Origin: Pseudomonas cavernae
GTDB lineage: Bacteria; Pseudomonadota; Gammaproteobacteria; Pseudomonadales; Pseudomonadaceae
Direction: 5' to 3'
DNA length: 64,000 nt
Assembly: GCF_003595175.1 (NCBI RefSeq)
Contig: NZ_CP032419.1
Coordinates: 2,480,001-2,544,000, forward strand
Below, piece after piece: positions 1 through 7,743 of this stretch. A model generated the notes under the pieces. It was not told where the DNA came from. It searched no databases and worked only from the letters and a program-made list of their open reading frames with translations. Positions within the stretch are counted from its first letter, which is position 1. Every line of letters begins with the position of its first letter. A program made the translations under genes and the position numbers.

Positions 1-126
1 CGCACGGCGTTCTTCGATGGCTGTACCTATGAAGAACTGGCCAGTCGCAGCGGCGTGCCGCTGGGAACCATGAAAAGCTGGATTCGTCGAGGCCTGTTGC
101 GCCTCAAGGAGTGCCTGGAAAAATGA
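1..126 (+). CDS. ECF sigma factor, C-terminal end (partial)
   Basis: Only the last 41 codons are inside the window. They encode a sigma region 4 helix-turn-helix (YEELASRSGVPLGTMKSWIRR), which binds the -35 promoter element. The TGA stop overlaps the ATG of the anti-sigma gene (ATGA, 123-126), so the two are translationally coupled. The pairing with an RskA-type anti-sigma factor and a nearby fasciclin protein points to a SigK-like ECF group. The body of the gene lies upstream of the window. Confidence 0.88.
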   Translation, partial: RTAFFDGCTYEELASRSGVPLGTMKSWIRRGLLRLKECLEK

Positions 127-863
127 ATACACTCGACGAACCAGGCGAAGACGATGACGAACTTCGGATCGCCGAATATGTGCTGGGTGTACTTGACGCC
201 CCAGAGCGTAAAGCCATAGAGACGCTGATCGCCAGCGATGTCGAATTCGCTGACCGATATGCCGCCTGGCAGGAACGCCTGGCCCCCTTGGCCAGCGAAA
301 TCGAACCGGTCGCGACTCCCGACTATCTCTGGTCGAGCATCGCGGCGCAGTTGCACTTTCCTGCTGCTCCTACTCCGCAGCGGGTCGAGCCGGCGCCAAC
401 AAAATTGAGATTCTGGGACAGCCTGGTGCTATGGCGTTGGCTCACTGCCGGTGGCTTTGCGTTGACCTTGCTCCTGGGGAGTCTGCTGTTGCTGAATATT
501 CGCCCGGCGACCGATACGACTTCGCTTCCCGCCCTGACCGCCACCTTGCAACTGGAGAGTGGACAGGCCGTGTTTACAACCAGCATCGACACCCTGCGTC
601 AGCGCATCATCGTTATCCCGAGCGCACCGGTTGAGCTCGCCGGCAGGGTCGCTGAACTGTGGTTGATCGCTCCCGGGCAGAAGCCTTATTCCCTCGGTCT
701 GCTCGCCGCGGACCGGGCGATAACCTTGCCGATACCGCCCGACATCCGAAGCGTGACCCAGCCCCAAGCCGTGTTCGCAATCTCCCTGGAACCGCCTGGC
801 GGGTCACCGACCGGGCAGCCGACCGGGCCGGTTATCGCCAAGGGCGAAATTTTCAGTCTCTGA
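123..863 (+). CDS. RskA-type anti-sigma factor
   Basis: This 246-residue membrane protein should hold the upstream ECF sigma factor inactive. Residues 8-75 have the typical anti-sigma N-terminus (AEYVLGVLDAPERKAIE, then a conserved W and LAPLA). One membrane helix lies near residues 104-126 (LTAGGFALTLLLGSLLLLN). The extracytoplasmic part ends in the RskA signature (VAELWLIAPGQKPYSLGLL). The ATG at 123 was chosen because it overlaps the sigma stop codon; a GTG at 111 is possible but would add only four residues. In known systems, regulated proteolysis of RskA releases the sigma factor. The signal is unknown here. Confidence 0.9.
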   Translation: MNTLDEPGEDDDELRIAEYVLGVLDAPERKAIETLIASDVEFADRYAAWQERLAPLASEIEPVATPDYLWSSIAAQLHFPAAPTPQRVEPAPTKLRFWDSLVLWRWLTAGGFALTLLLGSLLLLNIRPATDTTSLPALTATLQLESGQAVFTTSIDTLRQRIIVIPSAPVELAGRVAELWLIAPGQKPYSLGLLAADRAITLPIPPDIRSVTQPQAVFAISLEPPGGSPTGQPTGPVIAKGEIFSL

Positions 864-865
864 GT

Positions 866-893
866 GCATCCGCAGGCCCAGCTACTCCGTAAC
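866..893 (+). promoter_or_regulatory. Candidate SigK-like ECF promoter
   Basis: GCATCC (866-871) is followed after 15 bases by CCGTAA (887-892), about 50 bases before the fasciclin start codon. Mycobacterial SigK promoters have the form CCATCC, 16-17 bases, CCGAAT, and drive fasciclin genes (mpt70, mpt83). The resemblance is partial. The assignment is an inference from motif and context. Confidence 0.35.
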
Positions 894-941
894 TCTTATG
901 CGCCTCGATTGGAGCGCATCCCTGAACTACGGAGAACCACC

Positions 942-1502
942 ATGAAACTGATTCGCCATAGCCTGGCTGCTGTCTGCCTTTCACTCGCCGCCGGATCGGT
1001 ATTGCCCGCATTGGCAGCCGATAGCGTGATGGTCGGCGGCGCGGCCATGTATCCCAGCAAGACCATCGTTGAAAACGCGATGAACTCACAGGATCACACC
1101 ACCCTGGTGGCAGCCGTCAAAGCCGCCGGTCTGGTCGACACCCTCAACAGCAAGGGACCGTTCACCGTCTTCGCCCCGACCAACGCAGCCTTTGCCGCCC
1201 TGCCGGCTGGTACGGTCGATAGCCTGTTGAAGCCGGAGAACAAGGCGACCCTGAGCAAGATCCTGACCTACCACGTGGTTGCCGGTAATCACACGGGGCA
1301 TGAGCTGATGGCCGCCGCGAAGAAAGGGGGCGGCTGGACCAAGTTGACGTCTGTCGAAGGCGAGCCATTGATCATCAAGGAGCATGGGGAAATGCTCACC
1401 GTGACTGATGCGAAGGGCGTCTCTTCCGCAGTCACCATCGCCGATGTGAAGCAGTCCAATGGCGTCATTCATGTCGTGGATAAGGTGCTGATGCCCAAAT
1501 AG
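942..1502 (+). CDS. Secreted fasciclin-domain (FAS1/MPT70-like) protein
   Basis: This is a 186-residue exported protein. A Sec signal peptide covers residues 1-24 (ending LPALAAD), and one FAS1 domain follows. It carries the H1 motif (LNSKGPFTVFAPTNAAF) and the H2 motif (ITIADVKQSNGVIHVVDKVLMP region). The ATG at 942 has a GGAG ribosome site at 931 and starts exactly at the signal peptide; the in-frame extension upstream to 864 does not look coding. FAS1 domains act in adhesion or surface binding. The position behind a SigK/RskA pair suggests it is the target of that sigma factor. Confidence 0.92.
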   Translation: MKLIRHSLAAVCLSLAAGSVLPALAADSVMVGGAAMYPSKTIVENAMNSQDHTTLVAAVKAAGLVDTLNSKGPFTVFAPTNAAFAALPAGTVDSLLKPENKATLSKILTYHVVAGNHTGHELMAAAKKGGGWTKLTSVEGEPLIIKEHGEMLTVTDAKGVSSAVTIADVKQSNGVIHVVDKVLMPK

Positions 1503-1734
1503 GCAGGTCCAGCCTGAAGCGCCAGGGACGGCGCTGTAAGCCAACTCTGGCCACAGGCATCGAGGATGTTTTAGCCCCGGGCTCAGGCCGCGCTGTTGCG
1601 GGAGAAGCGGCGGGCGAAACCGTCCGCAACACGTCGCTTGGAATCGCGACGCACTGGGCACATTTTCCGGCCCTCAGCAGGTCACGCACCCTGACCTTTA
1701 GTGCCGAGAGCGTCCATCCGAGAGGAGACACATC

Positions 1735-2628
1735 ATGCGCACATCAGCTTTCAGCCGTTTTACCTTCACCCCACGTCGCGCCGTCCTTTCTGCATTGCTC
1801 ACGGCGAGCCTGCTGGGTGGGGCTGGGATGGCCCTGGCCGGGGATCAGCCTGACCCCCAGCGACCGATCGAAGTGAACCAGACCGACGGTTTCGGCAACG
1901 AACGCCTGGTCGCCTTCACTTACTTCATGAACTTCGACTGCGTCCATGGGCCCTTCGACAACTTCGATAACAACAAGGACGAACTCGGTAATCCGAAGGT
2001 CGCAGCCGTGGACCCGGACCAGTTCCAGACCGGCGACCCGCAGGCGCGCCAGACATCGGGATGCGTGGTGGGGGTGCAACCCGGGCTGGACCCTGCCGGC
2101 AAACCGGTCGAGCAAACGGAAAAGCTCTTTGTCATAGTGCCCTTCTTCGACAAGGGCGGCGAGGCAGCCACGCCGGAGCTGACGGGCGCGCTGAGACAGC
2201 TGTTCGGGTTCGTCCCGGAGGCGTTCAACCCGACACCCCAGGTAGCCGTGCAATGTCCTGAGCCCGGCTTGCCCCTCACCCAGCACCAAGGTGCCTTCGG
2301 TACCTGCACCATGCATCCCAAGCAGTTGGACCTCGGCCCCGTGCTGACGGCCCTGGGCAAGAATCCGGACGCCACCCCGCTCAACGTGCCGCTGCCGAAT
2401 CACAGCCACATCATTCGAGGTGCCAATTTCGGTGCCGTGTGGTGGCAGATTATCGTCGTGCTGATTAACGATGCGAATTTCTGGCCGGATGCGAATGGCA
2501 TGACGCCCACCGGGCAGATGTTGAACTCCGTCGAGGCGCTTCGCGCCGTGCAGGCGGCCGGCAAAGCCTCGGCGGATGTGCCGAGCAACTTCTTCCTGTT
2601 CTTCGACTCGCGTCAGTTCCAGCACTGA
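1735..2628 (+). CDS. Secreted protein of unknown function
   Basis: This 297-residue protein has a twin-arginine-free Sec signal peptide (about residues 1-35, ending GMALAGD) and a good GAGAGGAG ribosome site before the ATG. The mature part is hydrophilic and rich in D, N and P, with three cysteines spread along it (FDCVHG, SGCVVG, GTCTMH) and a motif HSHIIRGANFGAVWW. I recognise no family. It follows the fasciclin gene after 232 bases in the same direction and may belong to the same sigma regulon, although no second copy of the candidate promoter motif was found. Confidence 0.8.
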   Translation: MRTSAFSRFTFTPRRAVLSALLTASLLGGAGMALAGDQPDPQRPIEVNQTDGFGNERLVAFTYFMNFDCVHGPFDNFDNNKDELGNPKVAAVDPDQFQTGDPQARQTSGCVVGVQPGLDPAGKPVEQTEKLFVIVPFFDKGGEAATPELTGALRQLFGFVPEAFNPTPQVAVQCPEPGLPLTQHQGAFGTCTMHPKQLDLGPVLTALGKNPDATPLNVPLPNHSHIIRGANFGAVWWQIIVVLINDANFWPDANGMTPTGQMLNSVEALRAVQAAGKASADVPSNFFLFFDSRQFQH

Positions 2629-2650
2629 AGTCGACGCCTTGACAAGGGTT

Positions 2651-2680
2651 GCCCCGTGGTCAGTTCGCTGACCGCGGGGC
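2651..2680 (+). terminator. Hairpin terminator after the secreted-protein gene
   Basis: A 13-base stem with a TTCG tetraloop (stem 2651-2663 pairing with 2668-2680, one G-T pair) begins 22 bases after the stop. The T run that follows is weak, so termination may be partial. Confidence 0.6.
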
Positions 2681-2723
2681 GTAGTTGATGGGGGCGCTTA
2701 GTGCTGCATGGGGGAGGTTTTTG

Positions 2724-2797
2724 TGTAGGAGCGGATTTATCCGCGAATCAGGGATAAAGGTAGTGCCAAACCTTTCGCGAATGGGTTTGCGCCTACA
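2724..2797. repeat. Dispersed REP-like inverted repeat
   Basis: The element runs from TGTAGGAGCGG to GCGCCTACA, with internal TCCGCGAAT/TTCGCGAAT halves. It is the common Pseudomonas extragenic GTAGGAGCG...CGCCTAC palindrome. A second copy is at 4431-4491. The rest of 2629-2881 holds no recognisable gene. Confidence 0.7.
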
Positions 2798-2881
2798 GGT
2801 TTGGAATGAGCTGACCGCCCACCGGGTAAGGGATGCTGCACCCAGGATGCAGGCCGGGACGCGCAGCGGGTGTCTGGAACC

Positions 2882-3079
2882 TCAGGGCGGCGTGGGATCA
2901 CTGCTGTCCAGGTCATCGCTCTGCTGGTGCAACCAGTGCACGCGCAGGTGCAACTGGGCGGCGAAGGCGCGGGCAGCCTGTTCCTGCGCGAAGGTCACGC
3001 AGCGGCGCCCGAGGCGCACTTGCCACAGCTGCTTGCCGCGCCTGTCGACGGATTCGATCTGCACATCCTGCATGTCCAC
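2882..3079 (-). CDS. Small conserved-looking hypothetical protein
   Basis: A 65-residue protein with a compact alpha/beta pattern (VQIESVDRRGKQLWQVRLG, then FAQEQAARAFAAQL). It lies 18 bases downstream of the terC-like gene on the same strand and is probably co-transcribed with it. It has no signal peptide or membrane helix. The composition is protein-like in this frame and poor in the others. Function unknown. Confidence 0.6.
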   Translation of the reverse strand: MDMQDVQIESVDRRGKQLWQVRLGRRCVTFAQEQAARAFAAQLHLRVHWLHQQSDDLDSSDPTPP

Positions 3080-3097
3080 GGCCTTCTTACTCTCCAG

Positions 3098-4084
3098 CTA
3101 GCTCTGCTCGGCTTTGTCGCGCGTCCTCAACAGTGATAGCAGAACGCCGCCAGCCAGCAGGCCGAAGGTTACGCCAAGCGAGAGCCAGGCGGGAATCTTG
3201 CCGATGATGCCGTGCAGGAAAATCTTCCCGCCGATGAAGATCAGCACCAGCGCCAGGGCGTATTTCAGGTAGACGAAGCGGTACATCAGCGCCGCCAGGG
3301 TGAAATACAGCGCGCGTAGACCGAGGATGGCGAAGATGTTCGAGGTGTAGACGATGAACGGGTCCTGGGTGATGGCGAACACCGCCGGCACGCTGTCGAC
3401 GGCGAACACCAGGTCGGCCAGCTCGATCAGCACCAGGGCGAGAAACAGCGGGGTGGCGTACAGCAGCGTCTGGCTCTCGCCGGTCTTGCGCAGGCGCACG
3501 AAGAAATGGCCGGCGTGCAGTTCGTCGGTGACGCGGATATGCCGGCGCAGAAAACGCAGCATCGGGTTCTGCGTCAGGTCCGGATGGGCCTCTTGCTGGC
3601 TGAACAGCATTTTCACCCCGGTGATCAGCAGGAAGGCGCCGAACACATAGAGGATCCAGTCGAACTCCTTAATCAGCGCCGTACCCAGGCCGATCATGAT
3701 GGCGCGCAGGATGATCACCCCGAGGATGCCCCAGAACAGCACGCGGTGCTGATAGCGGCGGGGGATGGCGAAGAAGCCGAGGATAGTCGCCATGACGAAG
3801 ACGTTGTCCATCGACAGCGACTGCTCGACCAGGAAGCCGGTATAGAACTCCAACGCGCTCTGCGTCCCCAGCTCATGCCAGACCCACACGCCAAACAACA
3901 CACCGACGGCGAAATAGCCGCTGTACAGCAGCAGGCTTTCGCGCATTTCGATTTCGTGCTGATCGCGGTGCAGGACGCCGAGGTCGAGCACCAGCAGGGC
4001 AAGGACGATGCTGATGAACACCAGCCACAGCCAAGTGGCGGTGCCGAGGAATTCGCCGGTGAAGAACGCGTGTAGAGCTTCCAT
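3098..4084 (-). CDS. TerC/Alx-family integral membrane protein
   Basis: This is a 328-residue inner-membrane protein with about nine hydrophobic helices. The family's conserved acidic motifs are present: QSLSMDNVFVMATILGFF near residue 90 and ELADLVFAVDSVPAVFAIT near residue 220. TerC-family members such as Alx and MntP-like proteins are linked to metal-ion (Mn2+) efflux and tellurite resistance. The length matches Alx (about 320). A perfect AAGGAGG ribosome site lies at 4091-4097, six bases before the ATG, and a stable hairpin sits just upstream in the leader. The substrate is not shown by the sequence. Confidence 0.92.
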   Translation of the reverse strand: MEALHAFFTGEFLGTATWLWLVFISIVLALLVLDLGVLHRDQHEIEMRESLLLYSGYFAVGVLFGVWVWHELGTQSALEFYTGFLVEQSLSMDNVFVMATILGFFAIPRRYQHRVLFWGILGVIILRAIMIGLGTALIKEFDWILYVFGAFLLITGVKMLFSQQEAHPDLTQNPMLRFLRRHIRVTDELHAGHFFVRLRKTGESQTLLYATPLFLALVLIELADLVFAVDSVPAVFAITQDPFIVYTSNIFAILGLRALYFTLAALMYRFVYLKYALALVLIFIGGKIFLHGIIGKIPAWLSLGVTFGLLAGGVLLSLLRTRDKAEQS

Positions 4085-4098
4085 TGAGCCCCTCCTTG

Positions 4099-4137
4099 GA
4101 TGTCGGACGTTGACGAATCAACAGTGACTCCGACATC
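4099..4137 (-). promoter_or_regulatory. Leader hairpin upstream of the terC-like gene
   Basis: Outer arms GATGTCGGA/TCCGACATC (4099-4107 and 4129-4137) and inner arms GTTGA/TCAAC around a four-base loop form a two-part hairpin that ends one base from the Shine-Dalgarno sequence. E. coli alx and mntP are controlled by the yybP-ykoY manganese riboswitch in the same position. This sequence does not show that consensus, so it could be a different control element or an operator. Confidence 0.5.
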
Positions 4138-4287
4138 ACGGTGAATGATCACCGCCAGAGGGGCCCGGTGCCACTCCACCAAGGCTAGGAGCGCCGGCGC
4201 CGCCCTGGCAAGCGCAGGGGTGTAAGAAATTGCGTCCTCAGGCGGAACCGGCGAGCTGGCGATTGCGCCACCGGGCTGCGCAGTACC

Positions 4288-4360
4288 GTGGGTTGGGTGG
4301 AGCGCAGCGATACCCAACGAACCGTAGTCCACGGGTATCGCTACGCTCAACCCATCCTAC
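4288..4360. repeat. Dispersed inverted repeat (GGGTATCGC...GCGATACCC type)
   Basis: GTGGGTTGGGTGGAGCGCAG and its reverse half (CGCTACGCTCAACCCATCCTAC) form an imperfect palindrome of about 73 bases. A single half (GGATGGGTCGAGCGCAGCG) recurs at 14966-15000 behind tamB. It is intergenic and non-coding. Confidence 0.65.
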
Positions 4361-4430
4361 CGATGAGCTCCAGGCGTAAGCCGGGGCGCCGCATTACCCG
4401 TCAGCCAGGCTGTCAGCACATCCCGAAGCG

Positions 4431-4491
4431 GTAGGCGCGAATTCATTCGCGAACGGGCTTGGCCCTTGCTCGCGGATCAATCCGCGCCTAC
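4431..4491. repeat. Dispersed REP-like inverted repeat, second copy
   Basis: GTAGGCGCGAATTCATTCGC at the left and GCGGATCAATCCGCGCCTAC at the right pair as an inverted repeat, related to 2724-2797. Together with the repeat at 4288 and the leader hairpin, it fills the 500-base gap between the terC-like and MFS genes. Confidence 0.7.
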
Positions 4492-4585
4492 AAAAACACT
4501 GACCCAGGCAACACGCCACTGGGACATAGCCTTCGGAAAGGCGTAGTCGTAAAGCCTCCGGCTTAACCACACCCAGGTAAAAGAT

Positions 4586-5776
4586 ATGGCAGTGCTGGCA
4601 GGCACATCGACTCAAGTCATCCCACGGACGGTCTGGGCGCTGGGATTCGTCAGCCTGTTCATGGATTTATCGTCGGAGCTGGTGCATAGCCTGTTGCCCG
4701 TGTTTCTGGTGGGCACGCTGGGCGTGAGCATGCTGACCGTCGGACTGATCGAGGGGGTGGCGGAGGCGACTGCGCTGATCGTTAAAGTCTTTTCCGGGGC
4801 GATCAGTGACTTCATCGGTCGTCGGAAAGGATTATTGCTGCTCGGCTACGGCCTGGCGGCGCTGACCAAGCCGTTGTTTCCCCTGGCAGCCTCGGCAGAG
4901 ATGGTCTTTAGCGCCCGATTCCTGGACCGGATAGGCAAGGGCATTCGCGGCGCGCCACGTGACGCGCTAGTCGCTGATGTGGCCCCGCCGGCCATCCGCG
5001 GCGCCTGTTTCGGGTTGCGTCAGTCAATGGATACCGTGGGTGCCTTTTTAGGGCCAATCCTGGCGATCCTGCTGATGCTTTGGTTGGCCGCCGATATTGC
5101 GCTGGTGTTGTGGTTTGCAGTGATTCCCGCACTGCTGGCGGTCGGACTGCTCTTCTTCGCGGTGAGTGAGCCGCACCACGAAACGACGCCACACCATTTC
5201 CGTTCGCCCATCCGTCTCAACGTATTGGGCCAGTTCTCGCAGGCCTACTGGTGGGTCGTAGGGATAGGCGCGATCTTCGCCCTGGCGCGCTTCAGCGAAG
5301 CGTTTCTGGTGTTGCGTGCGCAGCAACTGGGGTTTTCCGTCACCTGGGTACCCCTGGTCATGGTCGTGATGGCGGGGTTCTACATGCTCTCGGCCTACCC
5401 GGTGGGGAAATGGTCAGATCGCATCAGCCGCCCAGCCTTGCTGAGTGCCGGTTTGCTGCTGCTGATCCTGGCCGACCTGGTGTTGGCCTGCGCCGAATCA
5501 GTCGCCATGGTTCTGCTCGGCGTCGCCCTGTGGGGGCTGCACATGGGGTTCAGCCAAGGCACTTTGGCGACCCTGGTAGCGGACACGGCACCTGCCGATC
5601 TCAAGGGCACCGCCTTCGGCCTATTCAACCTTGTGAGCGGGATCGCGTTGCTGCTGGCCAGCGTATTTGCCGGCTGGCTCTGGCAGGTTTACGGCGCTGC
5701 GGTGGCCTTCTACGCCGGGGCAGGGTTTTCTGCAGCGTCGCTGCTGCTGCTTTTGATCAGGCGGCGATTGCGCTGA
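4586..5776 (+). CDS. Major facilitator superfamily transporter
   Basis: This 396-residue inner-membrane protein has twelve predicted helices. The MFS loop 2-3 motif is present as GAISDFIGRRKGLLLLGYGL, and the second-half equivalent as YPVGKWSDRISRPALL. A further conserved stretch is DRIGKGIRGAPRDALVADV. The family moves small solutes or drugs with protons; the substrate cannot be read from the sequence. The gene stands alone, with repeats upstream and a convergent gene 127 bases downstream. Confidence 0.9.
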   Translation: MAVLAGTSTQVIPRTVWALGFVSLFMDLSSELVHSLLPVFLVGTLGVSMLTVGLIEGVAEATALIVKVFSGAISDFIGRRKGLLLLGYGLAALTKPLFPLAASAEMVFSARFLDRIGKGIRGAPRDALVADVAPPAIRGACFGLRQSMDTVGAFLGPILAILLMLWLAADIALVLWFAVIPALLAVGLLFFAVSEPHHETTPHHFRSPIRLNVLGQFSQAYWWVVGIGAIFALARFSEAFLVLRAQQLGFSVTWVPLVMVVMAGFYMLSAYPVGKWSDRISRPALLSAGLLLLILADLVLACAESVAMVLLGVALWGLHMGFSQGTLATLVADTAPADLKGTAFGLFNLVSGIALLLASVFAGWLWQVYGAAVAFYAGAGFSAASLLLLLIRRRLR

Positions 5777-5903
5777 AGCCTGACCGTCATGGCCAGGCGC
5801 AGGTCCCGCTAGAGCGCTCAGCGTCTCTTGCACGGCAATGCTCCAGTCGCTGAGCGCAGCAAGACCCATCAGGATGAATGTCCTGACTCCCCCCTTGCTT
5901 CGC

Positions 5904-7280
5904 CTAGTAAACCCAGACCTCTACCCGGCGATTCTTCAAACGGCCATCCTCGACGTCGTTGGCGGCCACCGGCAGCCGGTCGCCGAGCCCGGTGATCTCG
6001 CGGAAGGCCACCCCGTGGCGGGCCAATTCGCGGCGCACGGCCATGGCGCGCAGCTTCGACAGCAGCGCGGCGCGGGCCGGATCGAGCTTGGGGTCGCCGA
6101 AACCGACCAGCACCACCTGCTGATTCAGCTTGTCGTGGCTCTGCAGATAGTCCAGCACCCGCTCGAGGTCGCGCTGCGCCTTGTTGTCCAGCGTCGCGCT
6201 GCCTTCCTGAAAGCGGAAGTTCACCGACAGCCGCCGCGCTTGGCTGGCGAGTGTGCGGTAATCATCGGGCATTGCCGGGTTCGGCGTGACCTGGATGGCC
6301 TGCACGGTCTGGGCGATGAAGCCGTTCTGCTCGACGATCGCCTGGCCACGCGGGCTGTGGGCGAACTGCACCAGAGCCTGGGCCCAGGGGTTCGCCTGGC
6401 CGGGCAGGACGTAGAAGAACAGCCGGCGCGACAGCGGATAGTCCTCGGTGGCGATCTGCGAGGTGGAGGGCGGCAGCGGCTGCGACTCGCCATCGGCGAT
6501 GGCCACGGCCTTGGCCTGGCGGATATAGGGCAGGCCGATGAAACCGATGCCATGGACATCCTGGCTGACCAAGTCGGACAGCTGCTCGCTGGACTCAAAG
6601 CGCTTGGCATTCGCTGCCAGCACCTTGCCGTGGGCGGCCAGGACCAGTTCCTTGAAGGTGTCATAGGTGCCGGAGTTGTCATCGCGCGCGTAAACGTGGA
6701 TCTCGCCGCCACGGCCGCCAATTTCCTCCCAGGTGCGCACTTCACCGGCGAAGATCCGTGCCAGTTGCTCGGTGTTCAGGGTGCTCAGCGGGTTGCTCGG
6801 ATGCAGGATGATCGCCAGGCCGTCGAGGGCGATGATCTGTTCGGCGGCCCGACTTTTCAGGTCGCCGAGCGCGGCCAGTTGCTGCACTTCACTTGCCTTG
6901 ATCGGGCGCGAGGAAGCAGCCAAGTCGGCGCTGCCGTCCTTGAGGGCGACGAAGCCGGTGCCCGAGCCGTGAGCGGCGACTTCGATGCGTACTTCCCGGC
7001 CATCCGCCGAGCGACCGACGACCCGCTGTTCGTTTTCTGCGGAGCCTTGCTGGATGTGGATATCGCGAAGTCCCCGTTCCTCGAACAGGCCCTTGACCAG
7101 CGCCGGCCCCAGTTTGGCGCCGATGGTGTTGGAGCCCTGAATGCGCAGCACCGTGGTCGAGGCGTCGGGCTGAGCGGCGAACACCGACCAGGGCAGGGCG
7201 TAGCAGATGAAGCCGAGCAGCAGCCAGCTGATGGTGGCGGGCCAGGAATCCGCCGGTCGGCGGGAGAGGGGGGGCAGCAT
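5904..7280 (-). CDS. PstS-like phosphate-binding protein fused to an OmpA domain
   Basis: This 458-residue exported protein has a signal peptide (residues 1-38, ending WSVFAAQ). A periplasmic phosphate-binding (PBP-like) domain spans about 40-320, with IQGSNTIG, DNSGTYDTF and IGFIGLPYI motifs. The OmpA-like peptidoglycan-binding domain covers 345-458 (FQEGSATLDNKAQRDL, ending NRRVEVWVY). The fusion would tether the phosphate-binding module to the cell wall. The ATG at 7280 begins the signal peptide and has CAAGGA upstream; an in-frame extension further upstream is rejected. A candidate Pho box at 7329-7357 fits control by PhoB. Confidence 0.88.
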   Translation of the reverse strand: MLPPLSRRPADSWPATISWLLLGFICYALPWSVFAAQPDASTTVLRIQGSNTIGAKLGPALVKGLFEERGLRDIHIQQGSAENEQRVVGRSADGREVRIEVAAHGSGTGFVALKDGSADLAASSRPIKASEVQQLAALGDLKSRAAEQIIALDGLAIILHPSNPLSTLNTEQLARIFAGEVRTWEEIGGRGGEIHVYARDDNSGTYDTFKELVLAAHGKVLAANAKRFESSEQLSDLVSQDVHGIGFIGLPYIRQAKAVAIADGESQPLPPSTSQIATEDYPLSRRLFFYVLPGQANPWAQALVQFAHSPRGQAIVEQNGFIAQTVQAIQVTPNPAMPDDYRTLASQARRLSVNFRFQEGSATLDNKAQRDLERVLDYLQSHDKLNQQVVLVGFGDPKLDPARAALLSKLRAMAVRRELARHGVAFREITGLGDRLPVAANDVEDGRLKNRRVEVWVY

Positions 7281-7328
7281 GAGCGCGTCCTTGGAGTGAT
7301 CCGATGGCCGGCAGGCTAAGCAGCAAAG

Positions 7329-7357
7329 ATGACAGGAGCGTGACGAAATGATGTCAC
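7329..7357 (-). promoter_or_regulatory. Candidate Pho box (PhoB binding site)
   Basis: Read on the minus strand, three 7-base units GTGACAT, TCGTCAC and CTGTCAT are each separated by 4 bases, the layout of PhoB boxes (consensus CTGTCAT repeats every 11 bases). The last unit is a perfect match. The site ends about 50 bases upstream of the phosphate-binding protein's start codon. Confidence 0.55.
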
Positions 7358-7543
7358 GCCTGCGCGGTCGGCTCTGGCAGAACGGCTTTCTCCGGTGCGA
7401 CGAGAGCAAGCTGTCGAGGCAGCGCCCCCTGCGGTTGGCATATTCCCCGACGGCGGTGAACACTCTGATGGCGTCGAAGGCATAAGCGGGCGGTATGCCG
7501 TGTGCCTGGAGCGACTGTTCCCCGGTCGGAGATGAGCTGCAAC

Positions 7544-7584
7544 AAAAAAGCCCGGCGGTATCTCGGATACCGCCGGGCTTTTTT
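7544..7584. terminator. Bidirectional intrinsic terminator
   Basis: A 13-base perfect stem GCCCGGCGGTATC/GATACCGCCGGGC with a three-base loop is flanked by six A on the left and six T on the right. It can therefore terminate in both directions. Confidence 0.85.
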
Positions 7585-7727
7585 AGGTTCTGTACGAAAA
7601 CTGCCTGCGCTCGGTGATGCTGCGTTAAAAAGTGGTTCGGACTGCTCATTTACAACTCGTAAACTCCGCGTCCTCGCCACTTTTTGCCTTGCCTGACCTT
7701 CGCTCGGCGACTTTTCGTACAGAACCT
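7585..7727. repeat. MITE-like element with perfect 16-base inverted ends
   Basis: AGGTTCTGTACGAAAA (7585-7600) and its exact reverse complement (7712-7727) bound a 143-base segment with no convincing gene. The interior (for example CTCATTTACA at 7645) matches the interior of the repeat found in the 5' part of opmB at 23711-23830. The size and ends suggest a non-autonomous mobile repeat. Confidence 0.7.
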
Positions 7728-7743
7728 AGGGTGCGGAAGGTGA

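Noticed and set aside
4085..4250. yybP-ykoY manganese riboswitch upstream of the terC-like gene
   Set aside because: The conserved core of that riboswitch could not be found; only a simple hairpin is present.
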